DNA of 64,000 nt, taken from contig NZ_VUOK01000034.1 of the NCBI RefSeq assembly GCF_009806555.1, positions 1 to 64,000 of the forward strand, given 5' to 3'. This DNA comes from Methylobacterium sp. 2A. GTDB lineage: Bacteria > Pseudomonadota > Alphaproteobacteria > Rhizobiales > Beijerinckiaceae. Positions 25,058 to 34,385 of the stretch are shown here, in pieces. Both the position numbers and the translations under genes were made by a program. The first letter of the stretch is position 1. Each line of letters begins with the position of its first letter. Below the pieces are notes generated by a model. It did no database searches, had not been told where the DNA came from, and was given only the letters and a program-made list of their open reading frames with translations.

Positions 25058-27351
25058 GCCGCCGCGCGGGCCTGAAGGGTCACCAGCACCGATTTGGAGG
25101 TCGGCGTGTCGCTCCTGTCACCGAAGGTCGAGAGCGGCACGAGCACGTTCAGCTCCGGGTAGTAGCCCGCGAGGGCGCCACGGGGCATGTCGAAAGGCAC
25201 GAGGCGGAAATCCTCGGCCCGGCGAGAGATGCCGTCCGCGTGCGTGCCGACGATGTCCACGCGCTCGCCGATCCGGTCGCGGATCTCTGCGAGATCGTCC
25301 GGATGGGCGAAGATCACGCGGCGCTCGCCGTAGACACCGCGATAGCGGTCGTCCAACCCGTAGATCGTCGTGTTGTACTGGTCGTGGCTGCGGAAGGTCT
25401 GCAGCACGAACGTGTCGTTCGTCTTCCGGGCGGCCTGATGCTCGGTCTCGTCCGGCAGGGCATCGGCGGAAAAGTTGGCGCGGCCCGTATCGGTCTCGAA
25501 CACCCGCTCGGCGGCGAGGTTGCGGAGATAGAAGCCGCGCGGCTTGCGGACCCTGGTATTGTAGTCTTCAAACCCGGGGATCGTTGCGGCGATCGCGTCG
25601 CGGATCCGATCGTAATCGGCCGCGAACCCCGCCCAGTCGATCTTCGAGGAGCCGACCGTCGCTTCCGCCATCCCCGCGATGATCGCGATCTCCGAACGCA
25701 ATTCCGGGGAGGCCGGCTTGTTGATGCCGCCGGAGCCGTGGACCATGCTCATCGAATCCTCGACAGTCACGATCTGGACCTTGCCCTCGGCGTTCCGGTC
25801 GATCTCCGTACGGCCGAGGCAGGGCAGCAGGTAGCTGACCGTGCCGGGCACGAGATGGGCGTGGTTGAGCTTGGTGGCGATGTAAACGGTGAGCCGGCAC
25901 GAGGCCAGCGCACGCGCCACCACCGGGGTGTCGGGCGTCGCCCGCAGGAAGTTGCCGCCGAGCCCGATGAAGGCCTTGGCGGTGCCGTCGCGCAGGGCGC
26001 GGATCGCCGCCAGCACGTTGTGGCCGTGCCCGCGCGGCGCCGTGATGCCGAAATGCCGATCCAGCGCGTCGAGGAAGTCCGCGCCGGGGTGCTCGTTGAT
26101 GCCGACCGTGCGGTCGCCCTGCACATTGGAATGGCCGCGCACCGGGCACAGGCCCGCACCGGGCCGGCCGATATGGCCGCGCAGGAACATGACGTTGGCG
26201 ATCTCGCGGATCGTCGCCACCGAGTGCCGGTGCTGGGTCACGCCCATGGCCCAGGCGACGATCACCCGCTGCGCCCCGAGATAGACGTCCGCCAGCTCGG
26301 TGATCTGGTCCATCGTGAGGCCCGACTGGTCGAGGATCGCCTCCCAGGAGGTCGCCTCGACGGCGGCGCGATAGGCGTCGAGCCCGGCCGTGTGATGTTC
26401 GAGGAAGGCGCGGTCGAGGAGCGAGGGCTGGCCGGCCGCGAGCGCCTCGGCGTCGCGGGCGAACACGATCTTGGCGATACCCCGGAAGGCCGCCATGTCG
26501 CCGCCCGCACGGGGCTGCAGGTAGTGGCTGGCGATCGGGCGGCTCGCGCCGCGCAGCATCTCGACGGTGTTCTGCGGGTCGGCGAAGCGCTCGAGCCCGC
26601 GCTCGCGCACCGGGTTCAGCACCACGACCTCGGCCCCGCGCTCGGCCGCCCGGCGCAGGTCGCCGAGCATGCGCGGGTGGTTGGTGCCGGGATTCTGGCC
26701 GACGCAGAAGATTGCGTCCGCCTTCTCGAAATCCTCCAGCAGCACCGTGCCCTTGCCGACGCCGATCGCATCGATGAGGGCGACGCCGCTCGCCTCGTGG
26801 CACATGTTCGAGCAATCGGGGAAGTTGTTGGTCCCGTAGGCCCGGGCGAACAACTGGTAGATGTAGGCGGCCTCGTTCGAGGCGCGGCCCGAGGTATAGA
26901 ATTCGGCCTGATCCGGATGGTCGAGCGCGCGGAGTTCCGCGCCGATCTCCGCGAAGGCTTCCTCCCAGCTCACCGGAAGGTAGCGGTCGCTCTCCGCGTC
27001 GTAGCGCATCGGATGCGTCAGGCGGCCCTCGCCCTCCAGGGCGTAGTCGCTCCAGGTCCGCAACTCGGTCAGGGTATGCTTCGCGAAGAACGATGGCGGC
27101 GTGCGCTTGTCGGTCGCCTCCCAGGAGACGGCCTTCACGCCGTTCTCGCAGAACTCGAAGGACGAGCCATGCTCCGGATCGCCCCAGGCGCAGCCCGGGC
27201 AGTCGAACCCGTCGGGCTGGTTCGCCTTCAGCAGGGCGCGGGCACCGGTGAGCGGCGCGCGGCTCCCGAGCAAATGCCGGCCGCAGCTCTTCAGAGCACC
27301 CCAGCCGCCGGCCGCGGACGAACGCTTGGAAGCCCCTTCGGACTGAGCCAT
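25054..27351 (-). CDS. fdh4A: Molybdopterin formate dehydrogenase catalytic subunit (Fdh4A / FdhF-YdeP family)
   Basis: 765-aa oxidoreductase that would oxidise formate to CO2. The N-terminal part has CPGC at 51-54 and Cys68 but not a standard four-cysteine cluster-binding loop. SNMCHEASG near residues 181-189 aligns with the metal-ligand selenocysteine/cysteine position of formate dehydrogenases, here Cys184 then His. YTSGRASNEAAYIYQLFARA, GHIGRPGAGLCPVRGHSNVQ and QTFRSHDQYNTTIYG are typical FdhF/YdeP blocks. The ATG at 27351 has AGGAG 7 bases upstream. The best candidate is Fdh4A, which is required for growth on methanol when it is the main formate dehydrogenase in M. extorquens. Confidence 0.88.
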   Translation of the reverse strand: MAQSEGASKRSSAAGGWGALKSCGRHLLGSRAPLTGARALLKANQPDGFDCPGCAWGDPEHGSSFEFCENGVKAVSWEATDKRTPPSFFAKHTLTELRTWSDYALEGEGRLTHPMRYDAESDRYLPVSWEEAFAEIGAELRALDHPDQAEFYTSGRASNEAAYIYQLFARAYGTNNFPDCSNMCHEASGVALIDAIGVGKGTVLLEDFEKADAIFCVGQNPGTNHPRMLGDLRRAAERGAEVVVLNPVRERGLERFADPQNTVEMLRGASRPIASHYLQPRAGGDMAAFRGIAKIVFARDAEALAAGQPSLLDRAFLEHHTAGLDAYRAAVEATSWEAILDQSGLTMDQITELADVYLGAQRVIVAWAMGVTQHRHSVATIREIANVMFLRGHIGRPGAGLCPVRGHSNVQGDRTVGINEHPGADFLDALDRHFGITAPRGHGHNVLAAIRALRDGTAKAFIGLGGNFLRATPDTPVVARALASCRLTVYIATKLNHAHLVPGTVSYLLPCLGRTEIDRNAEGKVQIVTVEDSMSMVHGSGGINKPASPELRSEIAIIAGMAEATVGSSKIDWAGFAADYDRIRDAIAATIPGFEDYNTRVRKPRGFYLRNLAAERVFETDTGRANFSADALPDETEHQAARKTNDTFVLQTFRSHDQYNTTIYGLDDRYRGVYGERRVIFAHPDDLAEIRDRIGERVDIVGTHADGISRRAEDFRLVPFDMPRGALAGYYPELNVLVPLSTFGDRSDTPTSKSVLVTLQARAAA

Positions 27352-27510
27352 GGATCGCTCCTGAACTGATAGACGCGAGCAATCTCGCGAGTGCGAGATA
27401 AGCGTCTCCGAACAGGCCTCACAATGGCGTATCCGTGCAGGCCCCTCATGCACGGGACACAGGCTAAGCTGGCACTCGGCAAAGTTTTTCCAAAGAACAG
27501 CCAAATGGAT

Positions 27511-28587
27511 TTATGTTGCGCGGGCGAGGTCTTCCGCATCGCGGCCGATCATTGCGTCCAGTCGCGTCACGCCGGCCCGATCCATCCGCTCCAGCAGGCC
27601 CGCCTTGATGCGTGGAACGAGTCCGGGTCCGTCATACACGAGGGCCGAGTAGAGCTGGACGAGGCTCGCCCCGGCCAGGATCTTGGTCCAGGCGGCCTCG
27701 GCCGAGTCGACGCCGCCGACGCCGATCAGCGGAAGGTCCCCCCCGAGGCGCAGCCGCGCCTGCGCCAGCATCCGGGTCGCGGGTCCGAACAGCGGCCGGC
27801 CGGAGAGGCCGCCGGTCTCGCGGGCGAGGCCCTGCTCGACGAGGCTCGCCGGCCGCGCCACCGTGGTGTTCGAGACGACGAGCGCCTGCACGCCCCGCCG
27901 CCGGGCCGTGGCGCAGACGGCGTCGAGGGCATCGAGCGCCATGTCGGGGGCGATCTTCAGCAGGATCGCCGCCCCGGCGCCGGCCGCATCTCGCGCCTCG
28001 ACCGTGCGGGCGAGCAGCTCGTCCAGGAAGGCTTCGCCCTGGAGGTCGCGCAGGCCAGGCGTGTTCGGCGAGGAGACGTTGACGGTCACGAAATCCACGA
28101 GCGGCGCCAGGGTGGATGTGCAGATTGCGTAATCGGCGAGCCGATCGGCCGAATCCTTGTTGGCCCCGATATTGACGCCGACGATGCCGGGCCGGCCCGC
28201 CCGGGCCCGCAACCGGGCCGCCACCACCGTCAGCCCCTCGCTGTTCAGGCCGTAGCGGTTGATCACCGCCCGGTCGGCGGCGAGGCGGAACACCCGCGGC
28301 TGCGGATTGCCGGGCTGAGGCTGCGGCACGACGCCGCCGACCTCCACGAAGCCGAAGCCGAGGCCGAGCAGCGCGTCCGGCACGCGCGCACCCTTGTCGA
28401 AGCCGGCCGCCAGACCGACCGGGTTTGGGAAAAGGCGCCCCAGGAGATCGACCACCAGACGCGGATCGTCGTCGGCCGGCCGCGCAGCCGGCATGAGCGC
28501 GAGGGCGCGCAGGGTCAGGTCGTGCGCGCGCTCCGCGTCGAGGCGGTGGAGCAGCGGCCGCACCAGCGGGAAGGCGGCGCCGATCAT
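27511..28587 (-). CDS. pyrD: Dihydroorotate dehydrogenase (quinone), class 2
   Basis: 358-aa flavoenzyme of pyrimidine synthesis that passes electrons from dihydroorotate to the quinone pool at the inner membrane. FMN and substrate motifs: [50 protein letters not shown] and [20 protein letters not shown] with the catalytic serine. [11 protein letters not shown] and [14 protein letters not shown] follow. The N-terminal helix pair ([20 protein letters not shown]) is the class 2 membrane anchor. The start overlaps the DUF952 gene stop (ATGA). Confidence 0.96.
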   Translation of the reverse strand: MIGAAFPLVRPLLHRLDAERAHDLTLRALALMPAARPADDDPRLVVDLLGRLFPNPVGLAAGFDKGARVPDALLGLGFGFVEVGGVVPQPQPGNPQPRVFRLAADRAVINRYGLNSEGLTVVAARLRARAGRPGIVGVNIGANKDSADRLADYAICTSTLAPLVDFVTVNVSSPNTPGLRDLQGEAFLDELLARTVEARDAAGAGAAILLKIAPDMALDALDAVCATARRRGVQALVVSNTTVARPASLVEQGLARETGGLSGRPLFGPATRMLAQARLRLGGDLPLIGVGGVDSAEAAWTKILAGASLVQLYSALVYDGPGLVPRIKAGLLERMDRAGVTRLDAMIGRDAEDLARAT

Positions 28588-28934
28588 GCCGGCAGGAGCC
28601 CGGCCGGGAAGACGTGGTGGCCATCCGCGCCGAGCGGCAGGGCGCCCACGGAGGTCACGGCGTCGAGGGACAGCGGGCCGTAGAGATGTGGGAACAGATC
28701 GCCGCCCCGGGAGGGCTCGTAGCGCAGGGCGTCGCCGAGGGCGTCCGCATCGACGGCGATCAGGAGCAGGTCGTCCTGCCCGGCGAAATGGCGGGCCGCC
28801 GTCTCGGCCGCCTGCGCCGCGGTGGAGAAGTGGATGAAGCCGTCCTGTCGGTCGATCGGCGCCCCCGTGAACCGCCCCGCCGCCTCGGCCTCGCGCCACA
28901 GGGCGCGCGGACAGATCTTGTAGATGAGCGCCAT
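28584..28934 (-). CDS. DUF952 family protein
   Basis: 116-aa protein, [20 protein letters not shown] at the N-terminus, then [20 protein letters not shown] and the late segment [20 protein letters not shown]. These are the family hallmarks of DUF952, a small glutathione-transferase-neighbour family of unknown function. It is commonly found before pyrD in Rhizobiales, as here with a 4-base overlap. GGGGAG lies 7 bases before the ATG at 28934; a longer frame from 29021 lacks a site. Confidence 0.88.
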   Translation of the reverse strand: MALIYKICPRALWREAEAAGRFTGAPIDRQDGFIHFSTAAQAAETAARHFAGQDDLLLIAVDADALGDALRYEPSRGGDLFPHLYGPLSLDAVTSVGALPLGADGHHVFPAGLLPA

Positions 28935-29185
28935 CGAAACTCCCCGAACCGCCGCGTGGATAGAGATGCCGCCGGCCTGCGGCAACACCGGCACGCCGCG
29001 CAATTGGAGGAGCGATTGCAATCTGCGGTCGGTAGTTCTACTTTCCTACGCTTAGGTGGCGCGTCACAGAGCAGCATCCGGGCTGGGCGTTCAACGCCCG
29101 ACCGTACAAGGTCTGATGTTTCCGTGCGTAACCGCCGGGTGTCGACCCTGCCCGGCGGGATCACGTGTCCGTGCACCCGAGACTG

Positions 29186-29218
29186 CCAGCCCTCGGCTGG
29201 TGGGCCGGGTGCCGGCCC
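29186..29218 (+). promoter_or_regulatory. Two tandem stem-loops ahead of the S24 repressor gene
   Basis: The 311 bases between the DUF952 start and the repressor start contain no gene. CCAGCC-CTC-GGCTGG (29186-29200) and GGGCCGG-GTG-CCGGCCC (29202-29218) are two perfect short hairpins one base apart, ending 27 bases before the repressor ATG. GATTGCAATC at 29014-29023 is a perfect 10-bp palindrome and GGGCGTTCAACGCCC at 29083-29097 a further dyad. These are candidate leader structures or operators. Confidence 0.4.
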
Positions 29219-29245
29219 GGTCAGGGTCAAGTCTTCGAGCCCGCC

Positions 29246-29878
29246 ATGCTGTCGCACGAGCAGATCTGGAACGCCATCGACCGGCTCGCCGAACGCCACG
29301 GCTACTCGGCCTCGGGGCTCGCGCGCCGCGCCGGGCTCGACGCGACGAGCTTCAACCGATCCAAGCGCGTGGGCGCCGACGGGCGCAAGCGCTGGCCCTC
29401 GACGGAATCGGTCTCGAAGGTGCTGGCCGCCACGGGCTCCACCCTCGACGAATTTTTGCGGCTGATCGAGGCCCGGGAGATCCCGGCCCGCACCATGGTC
29501 CCGCTGATCGGCCTGACCCAGGCCGGAGCCGGCCGCCTGTTCACCGACGAGGGCATGCCCACCGGCGGCGCCGGCTGGGAGGAGATCGAGTTTCCGGATC
29601 TCGGCGAGGAGCGGGCCTTCGCGCTGGAGATCCAGGGCGATTCGATGATGCCCCTGTTCCGCGACGGCGATGTCCTGATCGTCTCGCCCACCGCCAGCGT
29701 GCGCAAGGGCGACCGGGTCGTGGTCCGCCTGCACGGGGGCGAGGTTCTCGCCAAGGAACTGAAGCGGCGCACGGCCCGCACCGTGGAGCTCGCCTCGCTG
29801 AACCCGGAGCACGAGGATCGGGTCCTCAATCTCGGCGAGGTCGCCTGGATGGCCCGGGTGATGTGGGTGCGGCAGTAG
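29246..29878 (+). CDS. S24/LexA-like repressor with helix-turn-helix
   Basis: 210 aa. Residues 1-70 form an HTH domain (SASGLARRAGLDATSFNRSK). Residues 85-210 are a peptidase S24 domain with Ser133 in QGDSMMPLFRDGD and Lys170 in GEVLAKEL. The spacing of 37 residues equals that in LexA and UmuD. AGAG at residues 93-96 offers an Ala-Gly cleavage site ahead of it. It may thus be a self-cleaving stress or phage-type repressor, but no prophage genes are near. An upstream start at 29165 is less likely. Confidence 0.87.
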   Translation: MLSHEQIWNAIDRLAERHGYSASGLARRAGLDATSFNRSKRVGADGRKRWPSTESVSKVLAATGSTLDEFLRLIEAREIPARTMVPLIGLTQAGAGRLFTDEGMPTGGAGWEEIEFPDLGEERAFALEIQGDSMMPLFRDGDVLIVSPTASVRKGDRVVVRLHGGEVLAKELKRRTARTVELASLNPEHEDRVLNLGEVAWMARVMWVRQ

Positions 29879-29992
29879 ACATTCCGGCTTCATCGGGGAC
29901 CGCGATCGCAACCTGCGGCTTGGCCGCGGCGGCGTTCGCCGCTATCGCTGACCCGTCGCGGTCCTTCCGCATCCGCTGAGCGCAGACGCAGC

Positions 29993-31081
29993 ATGGCGCA
30001 GCCCGGGACGGATACTGACGCGGAGGGGCTGACTCAAGAGGCCCGCGCACTCCTCGACGCCCTGCCTACGCCAAGCCTCCTGCTCGACGCGGAGGGCCGG
30101 ATCCGCCACGCCAATCCCGCCCTCGAACGCCTGACCGGACACCCGGCGGAGGCGCTGATCCAGACGGGTTTCGACCTCATCCGGCAGCCTCATACGGAAA
30201 CACCCGATCCCGCCCGCGCGGGCCCGCAGGAATTTCCGGCGGCGCAGGCGGACGGGACGAGCTTCTGGGCCTGCCTGACCACGGCGCCGCTGCCCGGCAC
30301 GCCCTTCCGCGTTGGACAGCTCCTCGACGTCACGAAGCGCCGCGAGACGGAGGGCGCGCTCGCCCTGTCCCGCCAGCGCGAGGCGCTGGGGCTGCTCACC
30401 AACAGCGTCGCCCACGAGTTCAACAACTTCCTCCAGATCCTGATCGGCTACATCGACGGCCTGAAGCGCCGGCTCGGCGACCGGCAGGAGCCGTTCATCC
30501 AGCGGGCGATCTCCCGCTCGGCCGACGCCACCGAGCGGGCCGCCATCCTGACGCGCCAGCTCCTGGCCTATTCCCGCCGCATCGCCCCGGAGGTGCGGGC
30601 GGTCGATCTCAACGCCATCGTGGCGGATCTGGCCGAGCGCATCGCGCCCGACCTGCCGTCCGGGATCCGGCTGATCGTGACGCCCGCCGAGGGCCTGAAG
30701 CGGGCGATCAGCAACCCGACGCAGATCGAGTTCGCCGTGCGCCACCTCGTCGCGAATGCCTGCGAGGCGATGCCGTCCGGCGGCACGCTGTCGCTCTCGA
30801 CTTTCCGGGTCGATCCGGGCGACCGGGCGATGCAGCAGCCGGGGGAGGGCAGCGTCGGCATCCTCGTGGCCGATACCGGCCATGGCATGTCGCCCGAGAT
30901 GCTGGCCCGGGCGCTGGCGCCGTTTCAGACCAGCCGCGAGGCCGGGCGCGGGGCGGGACTCGCCATCGTCCACGGCCTGATGAAGCGGCAGAACGGGACC
31001 ATCACCCTCGACAGCCGGACCGGGGAGGGAACCGAGGTGCGGCTGTCGTTCCCGGCGGCCCCGGACCGGGTGCTGCATTAA
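29993..31081 (+). CDS. Orphan PAS sensor histidine kinase
   Basis: 362-aa soluble kinase. PAS domain at about residues 20-120. The phosphoacceptor helix VAHEFNNFLQILIGYIDGL has His141, of the HEFNN type seen in hybrid-related kinases. The ATPase domain shows the N-box HLVANACEAM, G1 VADTGHGM and G2 GRGAGLAIVHGLMKRQNG. No membrane segment and no response regulator gene is adjacent, so its partner lies elsewhere. It follows the repressor by 114 bases; co-regulation is possible but not shown. Confidence 0.88.
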   Translation: MAQPGTDTDAEGLTQEARALLDALPTPSLLLDAEGRIRHANPALERLTGHPAEALIQTGFDLIRQPHTETPDPARAGPQEFPAAQADGTSFWACLTTAPLPGTPFRVGQLLDVTKRRETEGALALSRQREALGLLTNSVAHEFNNFLQILIGYIDGLKRRLGDRQEPFIQRAISRSADATERAAILTRQLLAYSRRIAPEVRAVDLNAIVADLAERIAPDLPSGIRLIVTPAEGLKRAISNPTQIEFAVRHLVANACEAMPSGGTLSLSTFRVDPGDRAMQQPGEGSVGILVADTGHGMSPEMLARALAPFQTSREAGRGAGLAIVHGLMKRQNGTITLDSRTGEGTEVRLSFPAAPDRVLH

Positions 31082-31186
31082 GCCTGCGCGCAAGCGTGGC
31101 GGCCAGGACTAAAACCCGCGCTGGACCGTTCCCATATTGTTGCCGGCGCTCCGCGCCGTTCGGTTCTCGTCCCTAGGGGCCTGTTT

Positions 31187-32131
31187 ATGGTGACTCAGAT
31201 TTCGCGCCGCCGGCGTGTGGCCGCCCTCCTGGCGCTCGCCACCGCGCTGACCGTCGCGGCGCCCGTCGTGGAGGCCCGTCCGGGCGGCGGCGGCTCCATG
31301 GGCTCGCGCGGCTCGCGCACCTACACCGCCCCCTCGGCCACGCCGACCGCACCGGGCGGCGGCATGACGATGCAGCGCTCGCAGACCGCGCCGTCCCCCG
31401 GCATGGGCAGCCCCGGCATGCAGGCGCCCGCCCAGGGTCGCCGGTTCGGCGGCGGCTTCTTCGCGGGCCTGCTCGGCGCCGGCCTGATCGGCGCGCTGCT
31501 CGGCGGCGGTTTCTTCGGCGGCCTCGCCTCGATGATCGGCCTGCTGTTCCAGGTCGGGCTGGTCGTGTTCGTGGTGATGCTGGCCCTGCGCTTCTTCCGC
31601 CGCCGGAACGAGCCGGCCGGTGCGGGCGCGCCCTACGCGCGCTCGTCCCTCGACGGCCAGCAGGGCCCGGCCGGTCCGATGGGCGGCCCGGGTGCCGGCA
31701 TGTTCGGCGGCCAGCGCCCGCCGCAGACCCGCCCGGTACAGATCGGCCCGAACGACTATCAGGCGTTCGAGCGCCTGCTCGGCGACATCCAGGAGGCCTA
31801 TTCCCGCGAGGATCGCGTGACCCTGGGCAACCTCTCGACGCCCGAAATGGTCAGCTACTTCGACGAGGAGTTGCGCAACAACGCGTCCCGCGGCGTGGTG
31901 AACAGGATCTCGGACGTGAAGCTGCTGCAGGGCGACCTCGCCGAGGCCTGGGCCGAGGACCGCACCGAATACGCCACGGTGGCGATGCGCTACGCCCTCA
32001 AGGACGTGATGGTGGAGCGCGCCAGCGGCCGGATCGTGCAGACCGACGCGTCGGAGGCCACCGAGCTGTGGACCTTCCAGCGCCAGCCCGGCCGCGGCTG
32101 GGTCCTGTCGGCGATCCAGCAGACCCGCTGA
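31187..32131 (+). CDS. Tim44-domain membrane protein
   Basis: 314 aa. An N-terminal signal-anchor (AALLALATALTVAAPVVEA) is followed by a Gly/Met/Pro-rich linker, a glycine-rich hydrophobic stretch with one or two membrane segments (residues about 85-140), and a C-terminal Tim44-like domain (DYQAFERLLGDIQEAYSRED ... ELWTFQRQPGRGWVLSAIQQ). Bacterial Tim44-like proteins sit at the inner membrane; their role is unsettled. Ends at a shared terminator facing rsmA. Confidence 0.87.
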   Translation: MVTQISRRRRVAALLALATALTVAAPVVEARPGGGGSMGSRGSRTYTAPSATPTAPGGGMTMQRSQTAPSPGMGSPGMQAPAQGRRFGGGFFAGLLGAGLIGALLGGGFFGGLASMIGLLFQVGLVVFVVMLALRFFRRRNEPAGAGAPYARSSLDGQQGPAGPMGGPGAGMFGGQRPPQTRPVQIGPNDYQAFERLLGDIQEAYSREDRVTLGNLSTPEMVSYFDEELRNNASRGVVNRISDVKLLQGDLAEAWAEDRTEYATVAMRYALKDVMVERASGRIVQTDASEATELWTFQRQPGRGWVLSAIQQTR

Positions 32132-32183
32132 CCGCAACGCGCCCCGGCTATGGAGCCGGGGTGCTTCCTCCTCCAGACCCGGT

Positions 32184-32321
32184 TTTCCAACCCACCCCCT
32201 CATCCTGAGGTGCCGGAGCACAGCTGAGGCCTCGAAGGAGGGTTCCAGAAGGCGCTGCGATCCCTGGAGGCCTCCTTCAAGGCGGCTCCGCCGCACCTCA
32301 GGATGAGGTAGACGGTTGGAA
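32184..32321. repeat. Palindromic repeat, type 4, copy 1
   Basis: Arms TTTTCCAACC (from 32183) with CCTCATCCTGAGGTG (32198-32212), and inverted CACCTCAGGATGAGG (32294-32308) with GGTTGGAAA, enclose GCCTCGAAGGAGGG and its inverted partner GGCCTCCTTC. The same arrangement recurs at 48309-48440. CCTCATCCTGAGG...CCTCGAAGGAGG repeats are, as I recall, frequent in Methylobacterium and other Rhizobiales genomes. Sits between the Tim44 gene and its terminator. Confidence 0.85.
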
Positions 32322-32345
32322 AGCCAATCGAGAATCGGTTCTTAC

Positions 32346-32375
32346 ACCGGCATCGTCACCGCGATGCCGGTTTTT
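32346..32375 (+). terminator. Terminator between Tim44 gene and rsmA
   Basis: CCGGCATCG (32346-32354) pairs with CGATGCCGG (32361-32369), followed by six T residues. The rsmA stop codon on the other strand lies within the loop side of this hairpin, so it is shared by convergent transcripts, though the U-run serves only the plus strand. Confidence 0.85.
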
Positions 32376-33219
32376 TGTTCATGTCCCACAGATTGGCCAG
32401 CTCCACGAATCCCGCCACCGGGATCTCTTCGGCCCGCGCCGTTTCGGCGAGACCCGCGGCTTCCAGCAGGCGGACAGGCTCCGGCGTCAGCGCCTTGAGG
32501 CTCTGGCGCAGCATCTTGCGGCGCTGGCCGAAAGCCGCGCGGGTCACCGTCCCCAGGGCGCCGGCCCGGCAGGGCAGGGGCGCGGCCCGCGGCACCAGCC
32601 GGACCACGCTCGATGTGACCTTGGGCGGCGGCACGAAGGCCGAGGGGCTGACGTCGAACAGGATCTCGGCCTCGGTGCGCCAGCCGCACAGCACGCCGAG
32701 CCGGCCGTAATCGGCCCGCTCATCGGGACCGGCGACGATGCGCTCGGCCACCTCGCGCTGGAACATCAGAACGGCCTGATCCCACCAGGGCGGCCACGCC
32801 TCGCCGTCGAGCCAGCCGGTGAGCAGCGCCGTGCCGACATTGTAAGGCAGGTTGGCGACGATCCGGGCCGGGCCGGAGCCGATCAGCGGCCGCGGATCGA
32901 AGGCCAGCGCATCGGCGTCCACAACCTCCAGGCGCCCGGGATAATGGGCGGCGATCTCGGCGAGGGCCGGCAGGGCGCGGGGATCGCGCTCAATCGCCAC
33001 GACACGGGCGGCACCCTCGGCCAGCAGCGCCCGGGTCAGGCCGCCGGGTCCCGGTCCGACCTCCACCACCGTCACGCCGTCGAGCGGCCCGGCGGCGCGG
33101 GCGATCCGGCCGGTGAGGTTGAGATCGTACAAAAAGTTCTGGCCGAGCGCCTTGCGGGGCTCCAGACCGTGCCGGGCGACGACCTCGCGGAGCGGGGGCA
33201 GACCGTCCCCGGCGCTCAC
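32356..33219 (-). CDS. rsmA: 16S rRNA dimethyladenosine transferase RsmA
   Basis: 287-aa SAM-dependent enzyme that dimethylates A1518 and A1519 in 16S rRNA. Motifs: [23 protein letters not shown] loop [22 protein letters not shown], catalytic NLPYN, and [13 protein letters not shown]. The GTG start overlaps the pdxA stop (GTGA). Last gene of the lptF-lptG-lptD-pdxA-rsmA strand. Confidence 0.97.
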   Translation of the reverse strand: MSAGDGLPPLREVVARHGLEPRKALGQNFLYDLNLTGRIARAAGPLDGVTVVEVGPGPGGLTRALLAEGAARVVAIERDPRALPALAEIAAHYPGRLEVVDADALAFDPRPLIGSGPARIVANLPYNVGTALLTGWLDGEAWPPWWDQAVLMFQREVAERIVAGPDERADYGRLGVLCGWRTEAEILFDVSPSAFVPPPKVTSSVVRLVPRAAPLPCRAGALGTVTRAAFGQRRKMLRQSLKALTPEPVRLLEAAGLAETARAEEIPVAGFVELANLWDMNKKPASR

Positions 33220-34331
33220 AGCTCGTCCTCGGGGTCGAAGTGCCGGGCGCCCGCGGGCCGGGGCCGTCCGGCATAGACGCTGAACGGAATAACCTCGCCC
33301 CCGCCCTGTGCCTCCGCACGGTCGGCCACGTTGGCGGCGAGCCGGGCCGCGAGGCGCAGGGCCGCCCCAAGGCTGTCGGGCCTCGCAACGCCCTGTCCGG
33401 CGATGTCGAAGGCGGTCCCGTGATCGGGCGAGGTGCGCACGAACGGCAGCCCCAGGGTGACGTTGACGCCGTCGTCGAACGCGATGGTCTTGATCGGGAT
33501 CAGGGCCTGATCGTGGGTCGGCGCCAGGGCGACGTCGTAGGTCGCGCGGGCGCGGGCGTGGAACAGGGTGTCGGCCGGGAGCGGTCCGCGGATGTCGATA
33601 CCGGCGGCGCGCAGGCGTGCCACCGCGGGGGCGAGCACGTCGCGATCCTCGTGGCCGATCGTGCCCGCCTCGCCCGCATGGGGGTTCAGACCCGCGAGCA
33701 CGAGGCGGGGCTCGGGCAGGCCGAATTTTTCCCTCAGGTCCCGGGCGACGATGGTGGCGGTCTCTTCGACCAGCTCCTGCGTCAGAAGCTGCGGCACATC
33801 CTTGAGGGGCACGTGGATCGTCACCGGGACGACCGACAGCCCCTCGCTCCAGATCATCATCACCGGCCGCGGCGGCGTGCGGCCGGGGGGCACCGCCAGG
33901 GCGGCCAGGAACTCGGTGTGGCCGGGATGGGCGAAGCCGGTCCGGGTCAGCACGAACTTGGCGATCGGGTTGGTGACCACCGCGCTGGCGCGGCCGGCCT
34001 TCACGAACCCGACCGCGGCCGTGATCGACTCGATCGTCGCGCCGGCATTCGCGGTGTCCGGTACGCCGGGTTCGGCGGAGACGCGGGCGCCGCTCGGCAG
34101 CGGCACCACCGGCAGCGCGCGGGGAAACACCTCTGCGGCGGTCTCGGGATCGACCTCGGCCACCGGAACGAGGCGGTCCAGCCGGTGCGCGAGGCGCTCG
34201 ATGAAGGCCGGATCGCCCACCAGGAAGAAGGGCGGCAGCGGATCCCCGCCGCCGCGCCCGAGCCAGGCGCTGAGCGCCAATTCCGGACCAATCCCGGCAG
34301 GGTCTCCGAGGGTGAGGGCAAGCGGCGGCAT
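33216..34331 (-). CDS. pdxA: 4-hydroxythreonine-4-phosphate dehydrogenase
   Basis: 371-aa enzyme of vitamin B6 synthesis. Starts [20 protein letters not shown]. Metal and substrate histidines are in [11 protein letters not shown] and the later [36 protein letters not shown] and the final [15 protein letters not shown] are diagnostic. Coupled to rsmA by overlap. It follows lptD with only 54 bases between, whereas surA usually sits there in related bacteria. Confidence 0.96.
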   Translation of the reverse strand: MPPLALTLGDPAGIGPELALSAWLGRGGGDPLPPFFLVGDPAFIERLAHRLDRLVPVAEVDPETAAEVFPRALPVVPLPSGARVSAEPGVPDTANAGATIESITAAVGFVKAGRASAVVTNPIAKFVLTRTGFAHPGHTEFLAALAVPPGRTPPRPVMMIWSEGLSVVPVTIHVPLKDVPQLLTQELVEETATIVARDLREKFGLPEPRLVLAGLNPHAGEAGTIGHEDRDVLAPAVARLRAAGIDIRGPLPADTLFHARARATYDVALAPTHDQALIPIKTIAFDDGVNVTLGLPFVRTSPDHGTAFDIAGQGVARPDSLGAALRLAARLAANVADRAEAQGGGEVIPFSVYAGRPRPAGARHFDPEDEL

Positions 34332-34385
34332 GAAGCGTCTATAGCGCCGGCCGGGCGCGGGCGCATCCGCGCCGCTGCCCTGCGC

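Noticed and set aside
28588..28899. Longer pyrD start
   Set aside because: The added residues are a shadow of the DUF952 gene and do not match PyrD.
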